A stretch of 64,000 nt of DNA from LVI-A0039 sp033105485. Lineage in GTDB: Bacteria > Bacillota_I > Bacilli_A > UBA3375. Shown here one piece after another: positions 50,760-58,469 of this stretch. Position numbers and translations under genes: made by a program. The notes under the pieces were generated by a model. It was not told the origin of the DNA, ran no database searches, and saw nothing but the letters and a program-made list of their open reading frames with translations. The stretch is taken from positions 62,001 through 126,000 of the forward strand of contig CP136956.1 of assembly GCA_033105485.1 (NCBI GenBank), read 5' to 3'. Numbering within the stretch: position 1 is the first letter of the stretch; each line of letters begins with the position of its first letter.

Positions 50760-52094
50760 TTATAGACTAGTTGTAATGTTTACTCTATTGTTGTCAAAAT
50801 CAATTTCTTCAATTTTAACGTCAAATTTATCTCCAACATTGTAGTTTTTGATTTCAGCTCCCATTTCAGTAGACATATTGTTTTTGTGTAATAATGTTTT
50901 AATATCACAATCTAACATTACCATGAATCCGTAAGGACGAATTTCAACGATTTCAGCTTCTAATACAGTTTCAGCATCGTATTTTTCGATGAAGTTGTTC
51001 CATGGTGATGGTTGTAATGATTTAATTGAACATAATAACTGAGTGTTTCCACGTTGTTTTTTAATATCAATTACTTGTACTTGAGTTTCAGCGTTTAAGT
51101 CTAAGTGGTTAGGAATATCATCAATTCCGTTTACATAGTTATTAGAAACTTCTGCTAGTGGTACGAATCCACGAATACCTTTGTAATCAAATTCAACTCC
51201 ACCTTTGTTTGTAGTAAAGTTTGATGCAGTAATTTCTTCACCAATTGTAATTGAATCTACAACTTGTTGCTCCGCTAATTTGATTAACTTAACTCTTGAT
51301 AATTCAAATTTGTATTTTTTAGAGTTTAATTTTTTAGTAATTGCAAAATCATATGTTTTTCCAACGTAATCTTGTGCGTTCTCTTCGTTTACAAATTTAG
51401 TATCGATGTTTCCTGCGTATACTTGACCATCAATTTTATCGTTAATTTTTACATCGAAGAAGTTTCTGTTAAATCCAACAACAGTTGCACTAACAACTTC
51501 ATCTTTATCCATTGCCTCAGCAATTTTGTTAATCATTGCAATTGTATCTAGACGACGGTTACTTGCATAGTAAATCCCATCATATAGTCTGTAGATAACA
51601 ACTTCTACTTTATCTCCAACACTTAATTCTCCATTAAATTCTGAAGTTGGCATTGTAGCTTCAACAAAAGTACCATCGATTGCAACAATGTACCCTTCTC
51701 TTGAGATTGCTAAAACTTCAGCGTTAGCAGTATCTCCGATTTGTACATCTTTAACTTCTACACCAAATAATTCTTCAAAACTTTGTTCTTCTTTAACTTC
51801 TTTTTTGAATACTTTTTTCTCTTTTGGTTTTTTCCACTCAACTTTAACTTCAGTGTCAGTAGCTTTTGTTACTGTATGATCTTCTCTTTTGTTTTCAAAA
51901 TCTTCAGCTTTATTTTCACGTAAAGGTGTTTTATTAACTTTCTTGTACTTAACTGGTTTAGTTGTAGTAGTTTTAGCTTCCGCTTGTTTTTTACGTTCTT
52001 TACGTTCTTGACGCTTCGCTTCTTGCTCTGCTGCTGTTGCTTGTTTTACTGCTTCTTCATTGTCCTTGTTAAATAAATCTTTAAAAAATTTCAT
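50760..52094 (-). CDS. Multi-S1-domain RNA-binding protein
   Basis: A 444-residue protein. The first 110 residues are very charged and low in complexity (A, E, K, Q, R rich), followed by about four S1/OB-like domains: near 118-180 (GDTANAEVLAISREGYIVAI), 190-270, 275-360 (GFVPLAEVSNNYV) and 370-444 (LEAEIVEIRPYGFMVML to the end). It resembles RpsA-type proteins of low-GC bacteria, which bind mRNA during translation. It is not the classic six-domain S1, and the basic-acidic N-terminus may bind RNA or be disordered. Start 15 bases after the mltG stop. Confidence 0.8.
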   Translation of the reverse strand: MKFFKDLFNKDNEEAVKQATAAEQEAKRQERKERKKQAEAKTTTTKPVKYKKVNKTPLRENKAEDFENKREDHTVTKATDTEVKVEWKKPKEKKVFKKEVKEEQSFEELFGVEVKDVQIGDTANAEVLAISREGYIVAIDGTFVEATMPTSEFNGELSVGDKVEVVIYRLYDGIYYASNRRLDTIAMINKIAEAMDKDEVVSATVVGFNRNFFDVKINDKIDGQVYAGNIDTKFVNEENAQDYVGKTYDFAITKKLNSKKYKFELSRVKLIKLAEQQVVDSITIGEEITASNFTTNKGGVEFDYKGIRGFVPLAEVSNNYVNGIDDIPNHLDLNAETQVQVIDIKKQRGNTQLLCSIKSLQPSPWNNFIEKYDAETVLEAEIVEIRPYGFMVMLDCDIKTLLHKNNMSTEMGAEIKNYNVGDKFDVKIEEIDFDNNRVNITTSL

Positions 52095-52109
52095 TTTATT
52101 ATCCCTCCG

Positions 52110-53156
52110 TTAATTACCAAAGTCCCAAGCATGTTCACTTGAAATCGCTTCGTGTTCTTCTAATGTACTTGAAAAATATAATTCCCCTGTATCTTGATCA
52201 GCAAAGAAATATATATAATCATTTTCTTCTGGATTAGCCGCTGCATCAATTGAAGCAACTGATACAGTAGAAATTGGTCCAGGTGTTAATCCTTTATTTA
52301 AATACGTATTGTATGGTGATTCAAACTCTAAATCTTTATATAATACTTGTTCTTTATGCTCTTGTTTCGCATATAAAACTGTAATATCCGATTGTAATGG
52401 CATCCCTTGTTCAATACGGTTGTAGAATACTTCGGATGCTATTGGCTTATCTGCATCAGATAAAGTCTCACGCTCAACAACTGATGCAAGTGTTAAAATT
52501 TCGTGATAAGTAAAATCTGTATTGCTATAATCAACTTCTGATAAACGAGCTTCCATTGTGTCTAAGAATAACTTTGTGATATCTTCAATGCTTGCATCAT
52601 CAGATAACTGGTATGTTGCTGGGAAGAAATAACCTTCTAATGGATATAAAATCTCATCATCTAATATTTCATCAGTTACAAAATCATAGTTATTAATAAT
52701 TGTATCTAGAGTATCTTGATCTGCCCAAAAATCTAATATTTCTGATGCACTATCATCATATGTCGTAAACTCTGCTAAATCTTCCGCAATAGTATCAACC
52801 GTACTACCTTCAGTAATTAGGAATTCTCGTGATGTATCAATATTTGACGTTGGACTAGATATAATTTCTAATACTTCTTTATCAGACATCGCCTGTGATA
52901 ATCCAAAGTCTCCAGCATAAAATGCAAGTTCATTTTTTCTAATATCTAACTTAGCGTAAAACATACTATCTAATAAGTTTTGGTTATATAAGTTATTTAA
53001 TATCGTCTCTTTACCTTGACCTGATTCAATTGTGAATACTTCCTGAGTTTCACTTGTATAAAGACTCGCTCGATGCTTACCTTGATATACTAGGTAACCT
53101 AGTGCCCCAATCACTAGTAATAGCAATAAGATTAATACAATTAATACCTTACGCAT
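52110..53156 (-). CDS. mltG: Endolytic transglycosylase MltG
   Basis: A 348-residue membrane-anchored enzyme that ends growing glycan strands. One N-terminal helix (3-22), then the YceG domain with PLEGYFFPATYQL, LASVVERETL (catalytic glutamate), VFYNRIEQGMPLQSDITVLY and SPYNTYLNKGLTPGPISTVS. The ATG at 53156 (MRKVLIV) is chosen because AGGTG lies 6 bases upstream; earlier ATG and GTG codons lie inside that site. It overlaps the xseB end by 8 bases. Confidence 0.94.
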   Translation of the reverse strand: MRKVLIVLILLLLLVIGALGYLVYQGKHRASLYTSETQEVFTIESGQGKETILNNLYNQNLLDSMFYAKLDIRKNELAFYAGDFGLSQAMSDKEVLEIISSPTSNIDTSREFLITEGSTVDTIAEDLAEFTTYDDSASEILDFWADQDTLDTIINNYDFVTDEILDDEILYPLEGYFFPATYQLSDDASIEDITKLFLDTMEARLSEVDYSNTDFTYHEILTLASVVERETLSDADKPIASEVFYNRIEQGMPLQSDITVLYAKQEHKEQVLYKDLEFESPYNTYLNKGLTPGPISTVSVASIDAAANPEENDYIYFFADQDTGELYFSSTLEEHEAISSEHAWDFGN

Positions 53157-53340
53157 TATCATCACCTATAATCTCAACAATTTGCTCTTTTGCCTCATCT
53201 AGCTTTTGTTGACATGTTTTATGTAATTCAACAGCTAACTTAAAGTTTTCAATAGACTCATCTAAGGTCTTATTTTCATCTTGTAAGTCGGCTATTGTTG
53301 CCTGTAATTTTGTGTATGCTTCTTCGAATGTATTATTCAT
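53149..53340 (-). CDS. xseB: Exodeoxyribonuclease VII small subunit
   Basis: A 63-residue all-helical protein. TFEEAYTKLQATIADL and LDESIENFKLAVELHKTCQQKL match XseB. It binds several-fold to XseA. Its ATG overlaps the xseA stop by 8 bases. Confidence 0.94.
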   Translation of the reverse strand: MNNTFEEAYTKLQATIADLQDENKTLDESIENFKLAVELHKTCQQKLDEAKEQIVEIIGDDNA

Positions 53341-54538
53341 TTAACTCCTTCTTTGTTACCTCTGCATAAGCTTTACCATCTGCATAATCAAGCTCAACAA
53401 CATCACCTATATTAATTTGACTTACTGATTTAACAATATCATCATCGATTTTTGTAACACTATATCCTTTTGATAAGATCGTTAAAGGATTTAAACTGTC
53501 AATTAAATCTTTTTGATTTGCTAATTTTGTATTAAATATATTTAATGAGTTAAGTAATGCTTGTTCACGCATCTGTAGTTTCATGTCATTATCACTAATC
53601 TTCATCTCAAAATTAATTAATGGTTCTTGATAATATTGGTTATTAATTACCATATCTAACTTTAATTGATTAGTTGTTAATTTAGAATTTAAGGCTTTAG
53701 CTCCATTTTGCTTCAAGTTTTCTAGAGATTGTTTAATTTCAATGATACTTGGTGTTGCAATTTCAGCTGCTGCAGTTGGTGTTGGGGCACGATGATCCGC
53801 TACATAGTCACTTAAGGTTGTATCCGTTTCGTGTCCAACCGATGAAATAATTGGAATTTGACTATTCCAAATTGCTTCGACTACAATAGCTTCATTAAAT
53901 GCCCATAAATCCTCAATACTTCCACCTCCACGTCCAACGATTAATACGTCACATGACTTTTCATCGTTTGCACGTTTGATATTTTTTACAATATCCTCTT
54001 TGGCTTTAGGTCCTTGAACTAAAGTTGAGTATACTAAAACTTTTGCTAGTGGATAGCGTCTGTTTAAAGTTGTTAAAATATCCTGTACTGCTGCACCCGT
54101 TTTTGCAGTAATTACTCCAACTGTTTGGGGATATTTAGGCAACTTCTTTTTGTGTTCCATATCGAAATAACCTTTAAGTTCAAACTCTTTTTTCAAGCGT
54201 TCAAACTCAACGAATAAGTCACCAACACCAGCTTTTTGCATTGATCTGACGTTAATGTTATATTGACCCATTTTTACATATAAGTAAAGTGATCCATCTA
54301 TTTCGACTTGATCACCTTCCTGAAATTTTTGTTCTAATTTGGCTGCATATGATTTAAACATAATACAGTTAATTCCAGCGTTATCATCTTTAATACTAAA
54401 ATACATATTTCCATTACTATGATATTTTAAGTTTGAGATTTCACCTTTAATCTTAAAGAAAGATAAGTATTTATCTTTTTCTAAAATTGTTTTTAGATAA
54501 TTATTTACAGCTGAAGGCGTAAGAGCCGGATTACTCAT
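53333..54538 (-). CDS. xseA: Exodeoxyribonuclease VII large subunit
   Basis: A 401-residue subunit of ExoVII, which degrades single-stranded DNA. The N-terminal OB fold (about 1-100) includes FKIKGEISNLKYHSNGNMYFSIKD; the catalytic region has GVITAKTGAAVQDILTTLNRR, VLIVGRGGGSIEDLWAFNEA and SSVGHETDTTLSDYVADHRAPTP. The C-terminal helical part is shorter than in E. coli (456 residues). It overlaps nusB by 8 bases. Confidence 0.96.
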   Translation of the reverse strand: MSNPALTPSAVNNYLKTILEKDKYLSFFKIKGEISNLKYHSNGNMYFSIKDDNAGINCIMFKSYAAKLEQKFQEGDQVEIDGSLYLYVKMGQYNINVRSMQKAGVGDLFVEFERLKKEFELKGYFDMEHKKKLPKYPQTVGVITAKTGAAVQDILTTLNRRYPLAKVLVYSTLVQGPKAKEDIVKNIKRANDEKSCDVLIVGRGGGSIEDLWAFNEAIVVEAIWNSQIPIISSVGHETDTTLSDYVADHRAPTPTAAAEIATPSIIEIKQSLENLKQNGAKALNSKLTTNQLKLDMVINNQYYQEPLINFEMKISDNDMKLQMREQALLNSLNIFNTKLANQKDLIDSLNPLTILSKGYSVTKIDDDIVKSVSQINIGDVVELDYADGKAYAEVTKKELNE

Positions 54539-54917
54539 CTCTTAAGTCCTTACTGATTTCTTTTAAAACATAGTTGATGAAACCTTTTGAATTCTCATCA
54601 CTGTATTTTTTAGTAAGTTCAATTGCCTCATTTACAACAATTGGTGCAGGTGTCGTATCAAACTTCAACTCGTAAATTGCAACTTGCATAATTGCTAAGT
54701 TGATCGGGTTAAGTTCTTTAATAGACCACTTTTTTAAATATTTCTTAATTAATTCATTGAATTCATCTTCATTTTGAATTATATATGTAGCCCATTCTGA
54801 TGCCATTGGGTCTTTAATACCACTACTTAAAGCAACTTCAGATTTCTTTTCAATTGCATTAGAATAGATCATTTTCATTGCATTTTCACGTGCATATGAC
54901 TTTGCGTGTCTTTTCAT
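54531..54917 (-). CDS. nusB: Transcription antitermination factor NusB
   Basis: A 128-residue all-helical protein. The ARENAMKMIYSNAI start and NLAIMQVAIYELKFD, VVNEAIELTKKYSDENSKGFINYVL are NusB signatures. It binds boxA RNA with NusE for rRNA antitermination. AAGGAGAAAA precedes the ATG. A hairpin lies 16 bases upstream, between it and the Asp23-like gene. Confidence 0.96.
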   Translation of the reverse strand: MKRHAKSYARENAMKMIYSNAIEKKSEVALSSGIKDPMASEWATYIIQNEDEFNELIKKYLKKWSIKELNPINLAIMQVAIYELKFDTTPAPIVVNEAIELTKKYSDENSKGFINYVLKEISKDLRDE

Positions 54918-54933
54918 TTTTCTCCTTAATACA

Positions 54934-54960
54934 CAAAAATAGCCAGAAAGTCTGACTATT
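54934..54960 (-). terminator. Terminator or attenuator before nusB
   Basis: ATAGTCAGA/TCTGGCTAT, 9 bp with one G-U, then TTTTTG on the minus strand. It may end the efp transcript or tune nusB expression. Confidence 0.7.
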
Positions 54961-54965
54961 AATTA

Positions 54966-55229
54966 TTATAAGATTGCTAAATCTAGTTGTTTGATATCAA
55001 AATGAACACGTTGTTTAAACATAGCAATAATATCATTACGCATCTCGTCTAATAACTCGATTTTATAATCTGTGCGTGCACGTAATGTAAGTTCCATTTG
55101 TGGATTATTAATTTTTACATCAATACATTCAAATTGAGAATAGTTATCCTTAATGTGGTTAACTGCAATTCTTTTGATTTCAAATGTATCAACCATAATT
55201 CTACCGCGTGAATTTTGTTCAACTACCAT
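54966..55229 (-). CDS. Asp23/Gls24-like protein (YqhY position)
   Basis: An 87-residue protein. VDTFEIKRIAVNHIKD and the DVKINNPQMELTLRARTDYKIELLDEMRNDIIAMF pattern fit a short Asp23/Gls24 domain, and its place between efp and nusB is that of yqhY in Bacillus. Family members are involved in envelope stress or fatty-acid synthesis control. The similarity is weak, so the call rests mainly on position. GGAGAG precedes the ATG, 8 bases after efp. Confidence 0.65.
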   Translation of the reverse strand: MVVEQNSRGRIMVDTFEIKRIAVNHIKDNYSQFECIDVKINNPQMELTLRARTDYKIELLDEMRNDIIAMFKQRVHFDIKQLDLAIL

Positions 55230-55237
55230 TGCTCTCC

Positions 55238-55795
55238 TTACGCTCTTGATACGTATTTTTTAGTTTCTGTATTTACGATTACTCGCTCACCCATTTCGAT
55301 GAATAAAGGTACTCTGATTACTAATCCAGTTTGGATTGTAGCAGTTTTATCTCCACCTGATTTAGTATCACCTTTGATTCCAGGTTCACATTCGATTATT
55401 TCGAATTCCATTTTCTCAGGTAAGTTAACTCCAATAATTCTTCCTTCATTCATAACGATTTGAAGTTCAGTATTTTCGATTAATAAATCTAATGTACTTG
55501 CAATTATTTTTTCAGGAACTGCGATTTGCTCGTAAGTTTCCATGTCCATGAAGTTGTATAAGTCACCTTCTTTGTATAGGTATTGCATTTTTTTCTTTTC
55601 TACTAATGCTTTCTCAACTTTTTCATTTGAGTTGAAAGTGATATCTTGAATTGATCCACTATCTAAGTTTCTTAATTTTGTACGAACGAAAGCAGGTCCT
55701 TTACCTGGCTTAACGTGTTGGAATTCCATTACTTGATATAATGTTCCATTGTATTTAATTGTTAATCCGTTTTTTAAGTCATTTACACCTATCAT
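55238..55795 (-). CDS. efp: Translation elongation factor P
   Basis: A 185-residue factor that helps ribosomes through polyproline stretches. KNGLTIKYNGTLYQVMEFQHVKPGKGPAFVRTKLRNLDSGSI has the domain I modification-site lysine in PGKGPA. Domains II and III are complete (SGGDKTATIQTGLVIRVPLFIE). No EpmA is seen. AGGAGTAAAT precedes the ATG. First gene of the efp-nusB-xse run. Confidence 0.98.
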   Translation of the reverse strand: MIGVNDLKNGLTIKYNGTLYQVMEFQHVKPGKGPAFVRTKLRNLDSGSIQDITFNSNEKVEKALVEKKKMQYLYKEGDLYNFMDMETYEQIAVPEKIIASTLDLLIENTELQIVMNEGRIIGVNLPEKMEFEIIECEPGIKGDTKSGGDKTATIQTGLVIRVPLFIEMGERVIVNTETKKYVSRA

Positions 55796-55853
55796 ATTTA
55801 CTCCTAATAAATTTCATCTTAATTATTATACCATTTTTAAGCGAGTTATCGCA

Positions 55854-56735
55854 TTAATTATCGTATTCGTCTAAAAAAGTCGATTTCTCACCATTATAGT
55901 TCCAACCTAAGATTGAAGATGTTGAGACATTTTTAGTTGATGCAAAAATTGATTTTTCAACATCAGGATTGATTGTTTTTAAATCTTTAATCAATTGCTT
56001 TACTTCTGCTCGCTTTGAAGATGTTTTGTTGGCAGCAACCACACATCCACAGTTCATTGCACGAATATTATTATATTTTGTATATTTAATAATATCATCT
56101 TCGTGTACGTATACCATTGGACGAATAAGTTCCATATTGTCGTAGTTCGTAGCTTGTAACTTAGGCATCATCGCTTTATAGCTTCCACCGTAAAGAACGT
56201 TAATTAATACTGTTTCATTGAAATCAGTAAAGTGATGTCCTAATGCAATTTTATTACAACCTTTGCTTTGAGCATAGTCATATAACGCTCCACGACGCAT
56301 CTTTGCACACATGTAACATGGGTAATCTTTAGCAATTTTTTCAACAATTGCAAAAATATCAGTTTTGAATACATCAACTTCGATCCCTAAGTCTTTACAT
56401 GATTGAACTAACATCTCATAGTTAGCATCATTGAATCCTGGGTTCATTGCAATAAACTCAAGTTCAAACTTAGTCGTTCCATGCTTTTGCATCTCCTGTA
56501 GCAATTTAGCTAATAACAAACTATCTTTACCACCTGAAATACATACGGCGATTTTATCACCATCTTGAATCATTTCAAATTCTTTTACACCTTTAATAAA
56601 TGGTGTCCATAATTGTTTACGATATTTCTTAATAATACTACGTTCAATCTCAACGATATCATTAACTGGTCCATCGACAAGCACTGTATTACAAACTTGT
56701 AAACCACTAGTATCTGATAACTTTAATTCAGCCAT
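55854..56735 (-). CDS. TtcA-like tRNA thiolation enzyme
   Basis: A 293-residue PP-loop ATPase. SGGKDSLLLAKLL is at residues 67-79, PCYMCAKMRRGALYDYA gives the CxxC pair, ALGHHFTDFNETVLINVLYGGSYKAMMPKL and IRPMVYVHEDDI the core, and NCGCVVA a further cysteine pair. This is the pattern of TtcA (2-thiocytidine at tRNA C32) and close relatives, which bind an iron-sulfur cluster. Its ATG overlaps the Nif3-like stop by 1 base, so it is part of the dnaG-rpoD operon. Confidence 0.88.
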   Translation of the reverse strand: MAELKLSDTSGLQVCNTVLVDGPVNDIVEIERSIIKKYRKQLWTPFIKGVKEFEMIQDGDKIAVCISGGKDSLLLAKLLQEMQKHGTTKFELEFIAMNPGFNDANYEMLVQSCKDLGIEVDVFKTDIFAIVEKIAKDYPCYMCAKMRRGALYDYAQSKGCNKIALGHHFTDFNETVLINVLYGGSYKAMMPKLQATNYDNMELIRPMVYVHEDDIIKYTKYNNIRAMNCGCVVAANKTSSKRAEVKQLIKDLKTINPDVEKSIFASTKNVSTSSILGWNYNGEKSTFLDEYDN

Positions 56736-57808
56736 TATATCACCTCGTATGGATTTGAATCGATTTCTGAAGAAAGAACAGTTTCATCACAAATTAATGC
56801 AACAAAATCACGCATAATGTCATTGAAAATAATCTCTAAATGATGACCGGCATCAATTAAACAAATATTGTTTTCAAGAGCATGTTGTGCCTGGTGATAA
56901 CCAGTATCCCCAGTTACTAAAACATCAGCTCCTACAGCAATCGCATTGTCAATGTAGTCACTTCCGCTTCCGCCAATAATAGCCACTTTCGAAATAATAG
57001 TTTCTCTCGAACCAACGATTTTAACACCATCGATATCAAAGTTCTTCTTAATATCATTTGCAAGTGATTCTAATGTTCTTGGCTTAACACTTCCATAGCG
57101 TCCAATTCCATATTGTTTTTTCATATTTTCTGTACGTGTTGCTGTATAGAAAATTGTTGATTGTTTATGTTTTAAATTGTATTTTTTCATAAGACGTTTT
57201 AAAACAGGAATTTGCGTCTCAAGGACAAATGCGTTAATGATACACATGTTGTCATGAACCTTACGGTCCTTTTCGTATTCTTTAAATGATGTCGTTGGTG
57301 TTACTGTTACTTTTTGTAGTACATCTCCACGTTCACCACTTCCGATTTCACTAAGTAAATCAATAACATCATTAATTTGACTATTTAAAAGTTCAATTGA
57401 AATATGTAAATACTCTTCGAACTTCTCAAGTGCTAATGGTCTTGTATATTCAATTCCTAACACCTGTGATAACCAATCATTCATTCCATTGTTTGCAAGG
57501 TCAACATTTGTATGAGCTGCATACACTGCAATGTCATTTTTTATTAACGTAACAATCTTATTTGTATGTGAATTGTTGTACGCTAAGTTTTTAATACTTT
57601 TAAAAATAACAGGGTGATGACAAATGATTAAGTCAACATTCTTTTCAATCGCCTCATCGATTACATCCTCTGTAACTTCAAGAACTGTAAGAACTGTTTT
57701 TACGTCTTTATTAATATCTCCAATTTGTAAACCAACGTTATCCCAGTCACTAGCTAAGTGCTTCGGATAAAACAGTTCAAAATTCTTGATTATCTTAGAT
57801 AATTTCAT
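56735..57808 (-). CDS. Nif3-like dinuclear metal protein (YqfO)
   Basis: A 357-residue protein. SDWDNVGLQIGD, ICHHPVIFKS, AHTNVD and the C-terminal GDTGYHQAQHALENNICLIDAGHHLEI give the conserved metal-binding histidines and aspartates. The middle (about 130-235) is the PII-like insertion typical of Firmicute YqfO. It may be a GTP cyclohydrolase-like or phosphatase-type enzyme; function not settled. It overlaps trmK by 14 bases, as usual. Confidence 0.92.
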   Translation of the reverse strand: MKLSKIIKNFELFYPKHLASDWDNVGLQIGDINKDVKTVLTVLEVTEDVIDEAIEKNVDLIICHHPVIFKSIKNLAYNNSHTNKIVTLIKNDIAVYAAHTNVDLANNGMNDWLSQVLGIEYTRPLALEKFEEYLHISIELLNSQINDVIDLLSEIGSGERGDVLQKVTVTPTTSFKEYEKDRKVHDNMCIINAFVLETQIPVLKRLMKKYNLKHKQSTIFYTATRTENMKKQYGIGRYGSVKPRTLESLANDIKKNFDIDGVKIVGSRETIISKVAIIGGSGSDYIDNAIAVGADVLVTGDTGYHQAQHALENNICLIDAGHHLEIIFNDIMRDFVALICDETVLSSEIDSNPYEVI

Positions 57809-58469
57809 TAAACTCCTCTTTTAAAAGATTAATTTCATCTATTATTTTTTGATTATGTTTATTATTTTCGATAAGTTTATCATTAATTTGCATAAGATGA
57901 TTATAATGTTCAATATGCTTACTAGTGAACACTGAATCCTTTTGAATTAAGTTAATCGGTCCAAAATATAATTCCTTTTCAGTTAATTCTGACTTACCTG
58001 GGACTGCTTTAATGATCTCATAATAGATATTGTTATCAGTAATCACCATCTCATTTGTGATTCTAAATCCAAGTGAAACAAGTGTGCGACGAAGCGCTAC
58101 TTCCCCATTATTTGGTTGTAAATATAGCGTCTTATCAGTAACTTCATTTGCAGAATCAGTAAGAATTTTTGCAATTAAAGCTCCACCCATTCCACAAATA
58201 CTAATACTATCATATTTAGTCAAAGCATCAGCATCGACTTTAGTTAAACCATCACTTAAAAAACATTCTACTTTATCTGATAAGCGATGATTTTTAACAT
58301 TAGTTGTTACATTATCTAATGGGCCTTTTGTAATCTCAACTGCCATTGCAGATTTAATTTGACCACGTTTTAATAAGTCGATTATTAAATATCCGTGATC
58401 AGTCCCAATATCAACTAAATGTTTATTATCTACTAAATTACCAACTTGTTTTAATCTTTCTTTTAACAT
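57795..58469 (-). CDS. trmK: tRNA (adenine22-N1)-methyltransferase TrmK
   Basis: A 224-residue SAM-dependent enzyme. VDIGTDHGYLIIDLL (about 19-33) is motif I, AVEITKGPLDNVTTNV motif II, and SISICGMGGALIAKIL motif IV. The family's SAM pocket and C-terminal helices are intact. It methylates A22 of some tRNAs. Its start touches the rpoD stop; trmK-yqfO after rpoD is the Bacillus order. Confidence 0.95.
   Translation of the reverse strand: MLKERLKQVGNLVDNKHLVDIGTDHGYLIIDLLKRGQIKSAMAVEITKGPLDNVTTNVKNHRLSDKVECFLSDGLTKVDADALTKYDSISICGMGGALIAKILTDSANEVTDKTLYLQPNNGEVALRRTLVSLGFRITNEMVITDNNIYYEIIKAVPGKSELTEKELYFGPINLIQKDSVFTSKHIEHYNHLMQINDKLIENNKHNQKIIDEINLLKEEFNEII

Noticed and set aside
55215..55463. 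Plus-strand 82-codon frame opposite efp
   Set aside because: A shadow of efp, which is certain; no ribosome site or motif.
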